Assembly (NCBI GenBank): GCA_963820415.1
Contig: CAWFZT010000010.1
Coordinates: 44,039-108,038, forward strand
DNA from: CAWFZT01 sp963820415
GTDB taxonomy: Bacteria > Chloroflexota > Anaerolineae > Anaerolineales > Anaerolineaceae
Length of the DNA stretch: 64,000 bases
Reading direction: 5' to 3'
The position numbers and the translations under genes were made by a program. Positions 37,088 to 49,015 of this stretch are shown piece after piece. The notes under the pieces are model-generated. The model worked only from the letters and a program-made list of their open reading frames with translations. It was not told where the DNA came from and did not search any database. The stretch's first letter is position 1. Each line of letters begins with the position of its first letter.

Positions 37088-37947
37088 CGGTGAAAACGCT
37101 GAAGGAGTGGCATGCCAGTCCGGTAGAAGCGGCCTGTGAGCTGCTGGAATTGCCGCGCAGCACGTTTTACTACCGAAGCCGAAAGGGGCAGGATAGCCAG
37201 TTGATGGCCGACCTGCGGATGGTGGCCGGGCAGCATCCGACCTACGGGACACGGCGGGTGACCCACCAACTGCGCCGTTCGCCTTTCCGGTACCGGCTCA
37301 ACCGTAAAAGAACCCAACGCCTGATGCGTACAATGGGGTTGTTGAGGCCCTGTAAGCGGCGAAAATATCGCACCACCAACAGCGAACACCCTTATCCGCG
37401 GTATGCCAACCTGGTCAAAGAGCTGTCCATCGTGCTGCCGGATCAAGTTTGGGTAAGCGACATCACCTATATTCGCCTGGGCAACGATTTCTTCTTTCTG
37501 GCGGTGATCCTGGACGTGTTTACCCGGGCCATCCGTGGCTGGCAGTTGAGCCGCTCGATCGACGGTGAGCTGACCCTCCAGGCCCTGCAGCAGGCGTTGA
37601 AGTACCATTGCCCGCAGATCCACCACAGCGATCAGGGCATCCAGTATGCTGCGAAAGCGTATGTTGACGTGCTTCACGAACATCATGTTCAAATCAGTAT
37701 GGCTGCTCAAGGTAAAGCTGAAGAAAATGGCTATGCTGAACGTTTCATGCGCACGATCAAAGAAGAGGAGGTGGACTTATCGGAGTATCAAGACTTTGCA
37801 GACGTTTATCATCAGATTGGACGCTTCATCGAGGATGTTTACATGACCAAGCGCATCCATTCGTCGCTGGGATACCTCACACCGGTCGAGTTCGAGGCCG
37901 CCTATCACCTGGCCGCCGAGCCGCTGGATGGGTCCCCCTTAGCTTAG
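37045..37947 (+). CDS. IS3-family transposase OrfB (rve/DDE domain)
   Basis: The productive frame joins OrfA at the A7 run (37039-37045) by -1 frameshifting: MAKK continues as SIRVLQLSREGKR. HTH_21 region ELPRSTFYYRSRKG and PTYGTRRVTHQL, then the DDE core: VSDITYI (first Asp), HHSDQGIQY (second Asp) and AEENGYAERFMRTIKEEE (Glu). The frame is open from 36943, but no good independent start is evident. All catalytic residues are present. Confidence 0.93.
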   Translation, partial: SIRVLQLSREGKRVAVKTLKEWHASPVEAACELLELPRSTFYYRSRKGQDSQLMADLRMVAGQHPTYGTRRVTHQLRRSPFRYRLNRKRTQRLMRTMGLLRPCKRRKYRTTNSEHPYPRYANLVKELSIVLPDQVWVSDITYIRLGNDFFFLAVILDVFTRAIRGWQLSRSIDGELTLQALQQALKYHCPQIHHSDQGIQYAAKAYVDVLHEHHVQISMAAQGKAEENGYAERFMRTIKEEEVDLSEYQDFADVYHQIGRFIEDVYMTKRIHSSLGYLTPVEFEAAYHLAAEPLDGSPLA

Positions 37948-37984
37948 CCATTTTTGTGTCCAAAGTTTTGGGTCCACCACATGG

Positions 37985-38030
37985 TGCACCCGACGCTCGG
38001 CAGCGCACCCTAAGGGGTGAGGGGTGAGTG
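37985..38030. repeat. Dispersed repeat of TTCGGGTGCGCTGCCGAG type
   Basis: Here on the minus strand (CTCGGCAGCGCACCC). Other copies are at about 41338-41390 and, twice, at 58590-58665. The unit pairs CACCCCTCACCCCTT with GGGTGCGCTGCCGAGCGT. Non-coding; the IS3 element landed at its edge. Confidence 0.65.
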
Positions 38031-38060
38031 GATTATTCCGAGGCAACACAGGAGGTTTGC

Positions 38061-38512
38061 ATGCCATTTTGGCGTTTATATTACCACCTGGTTTGGGGAA
38101 CGAAGAATCGTGAGCCATTCATCGATGGCGAATTAGAACAACAGCTTTTCCTTACCTGGTAGCCAAAGCCGTGGAAATGGAATCTCATGTGCTCGCTATC
38201 AACGGATGGGTAGATCACGTGCACATTGTCATTTCAATCCCACCCAAATATTCGATATCAGAGTTGGTCAAACGGCTAAAGGGTGCCAGCTCCCATGATT
38301 TCGAAGGTCTCTGGTGGCAAAGAGGTTACGGGGCTCTGTCCATAGGGGAACGCCAGCTTTCGGTTGCAGTTGCATACGTGGAAAACAAAAAGGTTCACCA
38401 TGCCCAAAAAACCACAATTGTCTGGCTTGAACGTGAGGAGGACGAGGATAAAGCAGATGATGGCAGTATTCATGAGGAACGCGGGGTTTACGAAGCAGAT
38501 ATACCTTTTTAA
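38061..38512 (+). pseudogene. Frameshifted Y1 (IS200/RAYT-like) transposase
   Basis: Starts at ATG 38061 after GGAGG: PFWRLYYHLVWGTKNREPF is a typical Y1_Tnp beginning. The frame hits TAG at 38160, but the rest is in the next frame from about 38150 (LVAKAVEMESHVLAINGW, then VDHVHIVISIPP with the HUH pair). The catalytic Tyr is in AVAYVENKKVHH. A single missing base near 38150 explains the break. These enzymes move IS200/605 or REP palindromes; the REP-like array follows directly. Confidence 0.85.
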
Positions 38513-38518
38513 GATGTC

Positions 38519-39590
38519 GAAGAACCTGCTTCAGCAGGTTTGGTTTCGATCAGCCTTTGAATTCATTCAAAGGCGGAATGGCGGGTGACGCCGGCATAGG
38601 TCAGTGTCTGCCGTGAAAGGCTCCGGCGTGGGAGAGAGGCTTGCGGTGGTCGAGTCGGCGCGCAAACGCCAGCGAATGAATTCGCAGGCTGGAGCACACC
38701 AAATCCGCTGAAGCGGATTGTCCTGAAGAACCTGCTTCAGCAGGTTTGGTTTCGATCAGCCTTTGAATTCATTCAAAGGCGGAATGGCGGGTGACGCCAG
38801 CGGAGGTCAGTGTCTGCCGTGAAAGGCTCCGGCGTGGGAGAGAGGCTTGCGGTGGTCGAGTCGGCGCGCAAACGCCAGCGAATGAATTCGCAGGCTGGAG
38901 CACACCAAATCCGCTGAAGCAGATTGTTCTGAAGAACCTGCTTCAGCAGGTTTGGTTTCGATCAGCCTTTGAATTCATTCAAAGGCGGAATGGCGGGTGA
39001 CGCCGGCGGAGGTCAGGGTCTGCCGTGAAAGGCTCCGGCGTGGGATAGAGGCTTGCGATGGTCGAGCTGGCGCGTAAACCGCCAGCGAATGAATTCGCAG
39101 GCTGGAGCACATCAAATCCGCTGAAGCGGATTCTTTTGATGAACCTGCTTCAGCAGGTATGGTTTTGATCAGCCTTTGAATTAATTCAATGGCGGAATAG
39201 CGGGCGACGCCGGCGGAGGTCAGGGTCTGCCGTGAAAGGCTCCGGCGTGGGAGAGAGGCTTGCGGTAGGCGAGCTGGCGCGCAAACCGCCAGCGAATGAA
39301 TTCGCAGGCTGGAGCACACCAAATCCGCTGAAGCGGATTGTCCTGAAGAACCTGCTTCAGCAGGTTTGGTTTCGATCAGCCCTTGAATTCATTCAAAGGC
39401 GGAATGGTTGGCGACGCCGGCGGAGGTCAAGGTCTGCCGTGAGCGGCTCCGGCGTGGGAGAGAGGCTTGCGGTAGGCGAGCTGGCGCGCAAACCGCCAGC
39501 TTTTGATGATCCTGCTTCAGCAGGTTTGGTTTCGATCAGCCTTTGAATTCATTCAAAGGCGGAATGGCGGGTGACGCCGGCGCGGAAACG
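38519..39590. repeat. Tandem array of 206-207 bp units rich in short palindromes
   Basis: Units begin with GA(A/T)GAACCTGCTTCAGCAGG at 38519, 38725, 38931, 39138, 39345 and 39505 (the last with one change). Steps are 206, 206, 207, 207 and 160 bp; the fifth unit lacks about 47 bp and the sixth is partial. Each full unit holds four hairpins: AACCTGCTTCAGCAGGTT, TTTGAATTCATTCAAA, GCGAATGAATTCGC and AATCCGCTGAAGCGGATT. Apparent reading frames are repeat artefacts. Fills the gap 38513-39630. Confidence 0.9.
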
Positions 39591-39630
39591 CGGCTGGGGG
39601 AGGCCTACACGGAGCCGACAGCGTATGAGT

Positions 39631-41256
<1,626 letters not shown>

Positions 41257-41337
41257 AAGCAAACCTCCTCCTATGTTTTTTTCTTCCCCTTTCCTTATTC
41301 TTCTTTTTGCTCTTTATCTTTCTTCCCTTTGTGCCTT

Positions 41338-41390
41338 CACCCCTCACCCCTTCGGGTGCGCTGCCGAGCGTCGGGTGCGCTGAAGAGCGT
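41338..41390. repeat. Copy of the TTCGGGTGCGCTGCCGAG repeat
   Basis: CACCCCTCACCCCTTCGGGT followed by GCGCTGCCGAGCGTCGGGTG, in the spacer between treS and aconitase; same family as 37985-38030 and 58590-58665. Confidence 0.65.
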
Positions 41391-41400
41391 GTGGTGAATC

Positions 41401-44131
<2,731 letters not shown>

Positions 44132-44179
44132 GGACGATCCTTAAACTTTTTGCTGTCGTTGTGAAGCATCGTCGTTTCT

Positions 44180-44520
44180 GTCATTGCGAGGCTTCCATGG
44201 CGGCTGCGAGGCTTCCATGGCGGCTGTCATTGCGAGGCTTCTTAGCCGTGGCAATCTCAGTGCGGGAGTTGAGATTGCTTCGCTCACATAAGAATGTTCG
44301 CTCGCAATGACAACCCTCTTTGACTGTCATTGCGAGGCTTTCACGGCGGCTGTCATTGCGAGGCTTCTTAGCCGACACCCTTGGTGCACCCGCAGGGGTG
44401 GGCAATCTCCGAGTAGGCAGTGAGATTGCTCGACCCAGCGTGTGCTGAGATTGCTTCACTCGCTAAGAAGCTCGTTCGCACATGTGTCCCCTTCGGGGAA
44501 TGACAGTGGCCAAATCACCG
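44180..44520. repeat. Cluster of GTCATTGCGAG / CTCGCAATGAC repeats
   Basis: The 410-bp gap 44132-44541 holds at least three GTCATTGCGAGGCTT starts, GGCAATCTC and GAGATTGCTTCGCTC cores, and one complementary end CTCGCAATGAC (near 44302). A TTGGTGCACCCGCAGGGGTG block near 44382 is an intact copy of the IS3 target sequence. It looks like nested, partly duplicated MITE-like elements. No gene is seen. Confidence 0.75.
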
Positions 44521-44541
44521 GTAATCAGCATTCAGCAATCC

Positions 44542-45849
44542 TCAATCTTCAATCATGTGTTGGATCACCGCCCCCGCAAAGGCCGCCGTGCCCAGCAGGG
44601 TGGCTCCCTCCACCAGGCCAGCCAGGTCAAAAGTAAGCTGGCGGGCAGATATGGCGCCCTGAACCCCGCCCAGCACCCGGTCGGCCGCCTCGCTCCAGCC
44701 CAGATAGCGCAGCAGCATCTCGCCCGACAGGATCAGCGAGCAGGGGTTGGCCTTGTCCAGCCCGGCCAGGGTCGGAGCCGTGCCGTGGGTGGCCTCGAAA
44801 ACAGCCACGCCGCTCTCGTAGTTGATGTTGGCGCCGGGGGCGATGCCGATCCCGCCCACCTGGGCCGCCAGGGCGTCTGACAGGTAATCGCCGTTGAGGT
44901 TGGTGGTGGCCAGCACGTCGAACTCGGCCGGGCGGGTGATGGCGGCCTCGAACATGGCGTCTGCGATGATATCCTTGACAGGCAGGCAGCCGTCTTCCAG
45001 GGCGACCTGGCGCTGCGCATTGGCCGCCGTCTCGCCCTGCTCGGCCTGGCTGCGCTCCCACTGGCGCTGAGTGTAGACCCGCTCGCCGAACTCGCTCTCG
45101 GCCAGGTCGTAACCCCAGTTGCGGAAAGCGCCCTCAGTGTACTTCATGATGTTGCCCTTGTGCACCAACGTCACGCTGCGCCGGTGGTTATCCAGCGCCC
45201 AACGTATGGCCGCCCGCACCAACCGCTGCGAGCCTTCCCGTGAGACGGGTTTGACGCCCATGCCGGAGGAATCGGGGAAGCGCAGGCGGGCGTAGTCCTG
45301 GGGGAAATGCTCGTGCAGCAGGGCCTTGAACTGGGCGTTTTCGGGCGAGCCCAGCTCAAACTCGATCCCCGCGTACAGGTCTTCGGTGTTCTCACGGAAG
45401 ATCACCATGTCGACCTCCTGCGGGCGCCGTACCGGGGCGGGCACGCCCTGGAACCAGCGCACCGGGCGCAGGCACACGTACAGGTCGAGCTGGCGGCGCA
45501 GGGCCACGTTGAGCGAGCGTATCCCGCCGCTCACCGGGGTGGTCAGCGGGCCTTTGATGCCCACCTTGAACTCGGCCAGGGCCTTCAGTGTCTCATCCGG
45601 CAGCCAGGCGTCGAAGCGCTGGCTGACCTTCTGCCCGGCGAAGACCTCCATCCAGGCCACCTGGCGGGCGCCGTGATAGGCCTGCTGCACGGCCGCCTCG
45701 AGCACCCGCCGGGCGGCCGGCCAAACGTCGACGCCGATGCCGTCGCCCTCGATGAAGGGGATGATCGGGCGGTCCGGCACGCTCAAAACGCCGTTTTGGA
45801 CGGTGATGGCCTGGCCGGCAGGGGGTATTTGGCTGAGTGTGTAAGACAT
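44542..45849 (-). CDS. icd: Isocitrate dehydrogenase with non-standard coenzyme residues
   Basis: 435 residues from the ATG at 45849; the frame extends upstream but without a ribosome site. SGGIRSLNVALRRQLDLYVC and LRPVRWFQGVP are the substrate site (Ser112, Asn114, Arg118, Arg128), and DIIADAMFEAAITRP and LNGDYLSDALAAQVGG the metal site. Converts isocitrate to 2-oxoglutarate and CO2. The residues that set NADP use in E. coli (Lys344, Tyr345, Tyr391, Arg395) are Thr360, Leu361, Phe407 and Gly411 here, so NAD use or altered specificity is likely. Downstream of acnA's orientation but separated by repeats. Confidence 0.9.
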   Translation of the reverse strand: MSYTLSQIPPAGQAITVQNGVLSVPDRPIIPFIEGDGIGVDVWPAARRVLEAAVQQAYHGARQVAWMEVFAGQKVSQRFDAWLPDETLKALAEFKVGIKGPLTTPVSGGIRSLNVALRRQLDLYVCLRPVRWFQGVPAPVRRPQEVDMVIFRENTEDLYAGIEFELGSPENAQFKALLHEHFPQDYARLRFPDSSGMGVKPVSREGSQRLVRAAIRWALDNHRRSVTLVHKGNIMKYTEGAFRNWGYDLAESEFGERVYTQRQWERSQAEQGETAANAQRQVALEDGCLPVKDIIADAMFEAAITRPAEFDVLATTNLNGDYLSDALAAQVGGIGIAPGANINYESGVAVFEATHGTAPTLAGLDKANPCSLILSGEMLLRYLGWSEAADRVLGGVQGAISARQLTFDLAGLVEGATLLGTAAFAGAVIQHMIED

Positions 45850-46219
45850 GCGCTCGATTGTACTTTTTTTTGATCGATTTTGCAATCGGGTGGTAGGGAC
45901 GGGTCTGTACCTGCCAGGAATCCGGCCATCGCAGCCACCAAGGATCGAAATGATAAAAACTAATGAATATGATATGATCGATGTCAGGAACGGCCTCACC
46001 TCACTGCGTTCTTGTTAATGTCATTGCGAGAGGTCTTCCTCGAAGCAATCTCTGAATTGGCGGTGGGCAACTTCGGTTTTTATCCCCTCATACCTGTGTG
46101 AACATCGCCCCGCTGTGCGCGCCTTCGGTGTGACGGGTTGTGCCAGGATCTGTGGTTTAATTATTCTCTGCCTCGTTGAAATATTAATTCTGTTAGCCAA
46201 CCAGGAAAAGGGCAATATT
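45850..46219. other. Gene-free spacer with repeat fragments
   Basis: 370 bp between icd and the isomerase, divergently transcribed. A fragment of the GTCATTGCGAG family is at 46019-46054 and a CTGTGTGAACATCGCC-type block near 46096 resembles the spacer at 33033-33073. No RNA gene was recognised. Confidence 0.5.
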
Positions 46220-47060
46220 ATGAAAAACAATGTCGAGTTGATGACTTTGTACTGGACCACCGCCGGTGTATTCCCCTGGCACGCAGAAATAAGCCGCTTT
46301 GATTTCAAAGACCGCGTCGAAGCCGCCGCCAGGGCCGGTTACAAAGGCATCGGCCTCTGGCATACCGACCTGGAACACGACATGCTGCACCGCTCCCTCA
46401 AAGAAATGAAAATGATCCTCGACGACAGCGGCATGCAATACCTCGAGCTTGAGTTTCTGACGGATTGGTTTGTCGACGGCGGAAGGCGGGACGAATTGGA
46501 TGGCCGTAAGCGCCGGCTGCTGCAGGCGGCCGAGGCCCTCCACGCCAAACACATCAAAGTTGGCGATTTCTACAACACCCCTTATTCCATGCCGCGCCTG
46601 GTTGAGTCGTTCGCCGCCTTATGCAAAGAGGCCGAAAATGCCGGCACCACCATCGGCTTTGAGCTGATGGGCTCCTCCATGATCGACAACCTCAAGGATG
46701 CCATCACCCTCGTCGAAACCGCCGGGGCTAAGAACGGCGGTCTCATCCTGGATATCGTCCAAGTAGAGAATTCTTGGCATTCCTTTCGAGGAAATCCGCC
46801 GTATTCCCTTGCAGTATTTGCTGGGGGTCGAGCTCAACGACGGCGCCCTGCCCGGCAGCCCTCTTTACGACCCGTCCCGCGCCCGCAGGTACTGCGGAGA
46901 AGGCGATTTCGACGTGCGCGGCTTGATCCACTGCGTCCAGGCCATGGGCTACGCCGGCCCCTGGGCGACGGAAGTCATGTCTGAAGAGCTGGCGTTATTA
47001 CCCCTGGACGAGCTGGCCACCCGCGCCTTTAACACGACCATGGCTGAATTTGTCGATTAG
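46220..47060 (+). pseudogene. TIM-barrel sugar phosphate isomerase/epimerase, frameshifted
   Basis: Starts at ATG 46220 (GGAAAAGGG upstream): MTLYWTTAGVFPWHAEISRF, then GYKGIGLWHTDLEHDM and IGFELMGSS are typical of AP_endonuc_2 barrels. At 46771 an extra T in AGAATTCTTGG shifts the frame; removing it restores NLGIPFEEIRRIPLQYLLGV and joins the frame that ends YAGPWATEVMSEEL ... MAEFVD at 47060. As read, the product would be 254 residues with a wrong tail. Substrate unknown. Confidence 0.82.
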
Positions 47061-47121
47061 TGGTCGTAAATCAACAATCATAAATCATCAATCTTCAATT
47101 CTTCAGGAAGGAGTGCCACCT

Positions 47122-47634
47122 ATGAACGTACTGGATGCCATTCGCACCAAGCGGGCGGTGCGGCAGTTTCTCCCCGACCCGCTCCCAGAAGAGGTGACGG
47201 GCGCCATCCTGCGCGCCGGCCGGCGGGCGCAGTCGTCCAAAAACAGCCAGCCCTGGCGTTTCATTGCCGTTACCCGGCGCGAGACGCTCGAACAGCTTTC
47301 TAAGCTGGGTACCTACGCCGGTCACCTGGCCGGCGCGGCGCTGGGCGTGGTAATCCTCACCCCCGACCCGGCCAGCCGCTTCTCGATCATGTTCGACGCC
47401 GGCCAGACGGCCGCCTACATGCAACTGGCGGCCTGGGAGATGGGGGTGGGCTCCTGCCTGGCCACTATCTTCGAGCCCGAGCCGGCCCGGGCCCTGCTGG
47501 GCTTCCCGGAAGAATGGCACGTGCGCATCGCCCTGTCGTTCGGCTACCCGGCCGACCCCACCGCCCTGAACCGCCCTCCCACCGGCCCCGGCCGCCAGCC
47601 GCTGGGTGAGCTGGTGCACTGGGAGCGCTGGTAA
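47122..47634 (+). CDS. Nitroreductase-family flavoprotein
   Basis: 170 residues from ATG 47122 after GGAAGGAG. MNVLDAIRTKRAVRQFLPDP is the family start with FMN-phosphate-binding Arg residues; RRAQSSKNSQPWRFIAVT (36-53) is the second FMN block and WEMGVGSCLATIF the third. Reduces nitro or quinone-like compounds with NAD(P)H. Shorter than classical NfsB enzymes. Confidence 0.9.
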   Translation: MNVLDAIRTKRAVRQFLPDPLPEEVTGAILRAGRRAQSSKNSQPWRFIAVTRRETLEQLSKLGTYAGHLAGAALGVVILTPDPASRFSIMFDAGQTAAYMQLAAWEMGVGSCLATIFEPEPARALLGFPEEWHVRIALSFGYPADPTALNRPPTGPGRQPLGELVHWERW

Positions 47635-47645
47635 GGGGTCTGAAA

Positions 47646-47721
47646 GTAGGGTGGGTTTCCGAACCCACCATTTGCCAGGCGTATGAAAACCAGGCAAGGT
47701 GGGTCAAGAGACCCACCCTAC
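47646..47721. repeat. Nested GGTGGGT hairpins between convergent genes
   Basis: GTAGGGTGGGT (47646-47656) pairs with ACCCACCCTAC (47711-47721); inner hairpins GGTGGGTTTCCGAACCCACC and GGTGGGTCAAGAGACCCACC also form. Lies between the nitroreductase and toxin genes, so it may serve both as a terminator. Same family as the inserts in the GH38 gene. Confidence 0.65.
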
Positions 47722-47730
47722 CACTACCAC

Positions 47731-47997
47731 TTATGGCTTTTTCAATGCCTCATCATGCTTGCTGAACACCCTCAGCACCAGCGTATCGTCGGTGTCCCGT
47801 TCGTAAGTCATGCGGTAATCACTATCCACTCTCGCCTCATAAATGCCCGGTACCCCTTGAATGGGCCTGGTTTGCAGTGAAGGATGGCGCGGGTTTTCGG
47901 CCAGCAGGGCGATCTGTTTCTTTATTTTCTCCTGCACAGCCGCCGGCAGGCGCGCAAAACTTTTCAAAAAGCGCCGGGTGAATTTAATCTTCGGCAT
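47731..47997 (-). CDS. RelE/ParE-family toxin
   Basis: 88 residues. KFTRRFLKSFARLPAAVQEK and HPSLQTRPIQGVPGIYEARV, followed by DYRMTYERDTDDTLVLRVF, is the RelE/YoeB-type fold (Arg and Tyr in the second half). Probable mRNA interferase or gyrase poison. The start overlaps the antitoxin gene by 14 bp, the usual antitoxin-first order. Confidence 0.9.
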   Translation of the reverse strand: MPKIKFTRRFLKSFARLPAAVQEKIKKQIALLAENPRHPSLQTRPIQGVPGIYEARVDSDYRMTYERDTDDTLVLRVFSKHDEALKKP

Positions 47998-48298
47998 CGG
48001 ATTCTTTTGCCAGCGCGTCTAGGCTGTTGAGGGCGCTGGAGAGATCGACGTGTTCCGTCACCCGCCCGTTGGCAAGATCCGCCTCAGCTTCACGTTCCAA
48101 CTGCTGCCAGCGCTCGCTCCAGAACCACGCCTGCTCAGGGGGGATGACCTGCGCCCGGCTGATTACCACGCGTCCGTTTTCGTCAGTAGAAAATAACAGG
48201 TCATCGCCCTCCCCAACTCCCAACAGGCTGCGGATCTGCGGGGGAACCGTGATCTGCCCCTTGGGGCGCAGGCGTGTCTTGTAGTATGTTTTATCCAT
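47984..48298 (-). CDS. AbrB/MazE-like (PrlF-type) antitoxin
   Basis: 104 residues. LRPKGQITVPPQIRSLLGVG and GDDLLFSTDENGRVVI form the swapped-hairpin AbrB DNA-binding domain. The acidic C-terminus (VDLSSALNSLDALAKESDAED, about 84-104) should wrap the toxin. Autoregulation of its own promoter is expected. Confidence 0.9.
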   Translation of the reverse strand: MDKTYYKTRLRPKGQITVPPQIRSLLGVGEGDDLLFSTDENGRVVISRAQVIPPEQAWFWSERWQQLEREAEADLANGRVTEHVDLSSALNSLDALAKESDAED

Positions 48299-48360
48299 TG
48301 GACGTACTCCTGGTTAGATTTTCCTACTTTCTTACCATTATACCACATCAAAATCACCGT

Positions 48361-48454
48361 TTTAAAATCCCGCATTGGGAGCGGCTGGACAGCCCGCATC
48401 CGATAGGCGCTGGTCGTTGCAATTCAATCCACGCTCCCACACGGGGAGCAGGAC
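48361..48454. CRISPR. Possible relic of a type I-C-like CRISPR repeat
   Basis: The stretch 48422-48454 contains ATTCAATCCACGCTCCCACA then CGGGGAGC; its complement, GCTCCCCGTGTGGGAGCGTG continuing GATTGAAT, closely resembles type I-C repeats. A degenerate piece (GGGAGCGGCTGGAC ending at 48390) lies 64 bp earlier, as one repeat-spacer step would. No further repeats and no cas genes are visible, so at best it is a remnant. Confidence 0.3.
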
Positions 48455-49015
48455 AGTCCGGTCAGCCAGGAGGTATTTGCGGGTGTTGAGGTTATGGAGG
48501 GGCGCGCCGCGGCGACGGCGAAAGGGAGTGTGGGGGTGTGTCGGCCATGAGGGAGGAGGGAGGCTTTCATGTTACAGGCTGTGGAAGTTTTGCGATTCGA
48601 AATAAGAGAATCATTACTTTTCTCGACATTTTTGGTGGACGAACTTACCATTTAAGAATATACTTAAAAAAAATACTAACTACCATTGATTGGATTTCTA
48701 TCCATATTTGTCTGTTTCACTTCCCTGTTTTGGCCTAGTTTTTCTTGTGCGTTCCGGTACAGAGAATTAAAAAGATATATCAAAGGTTTGTTCTGAACTA
48801 TTAAGAAGCACAAATGGATATTCAAGAATTCGATGGACTTTTATTAAATAATTGCTTTTTTACGATATTTCAAGAGGAAATTCGTATTAGCTGAGATTGA
48901 TCTCATTGATTCTGAAAATTTCATACGTACTGGCTCTGCACAATATTTCCTTCTTGCCATCGCCATTCCCAAAATATCGCAAGGGATGCAAGAGAGTAAA
49001 TAATAAGAAGGAGAA
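48455..49015. other. Gene-free AT-rich left edge of the island
   Basis: Composition changes from GC-rich to AT-rich around 48590. The rest up to 49015 contains only short chance frames and presumably the promoter of the three-gene cassette; no clear -35/-10 pair was picked. AAGGAG precedes the first start codon. Confidence 0.45.

Larger units (their letters stand above)
36713..37981 (+). mobile_element. Complete IS3-family insertion sequence
   Basis: 1269 bp. The left end TGTAGTGGACCCCAAAAACT and the complement of the right end TGTGGTGGACCCAAAACTTT are imperfect terminal inverted repeats extending to GGACA. TGG flanks both sides (36710-36712 and 37982-37984), a 3-bp target duplication usual for IS3. 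The target was an ACCCTTGGTGCACCCG repeat, an intact copy of which is at 44380-44396. Contains orfA and orfB with a slippery A-run, so it looks functional. Confidence 0.93.

Noticed and set aside
36700..37710. 336-codon minus-strand frame in the IS3 element
   Set aside because: Antisense to the transposase; some IS elements have such shadows by codon bias.
38791..39546. Short frames inside the tandem array
   Set aside because: They repeat with the 206-bp unit, which is not a multiple of three for the 206-bp steps, and encode palindrome-derived peptides only.
48538..48738. 66-codon frame before the island
   Set aside because: No ribosome site, crosses the composition change, no similarity recognised.
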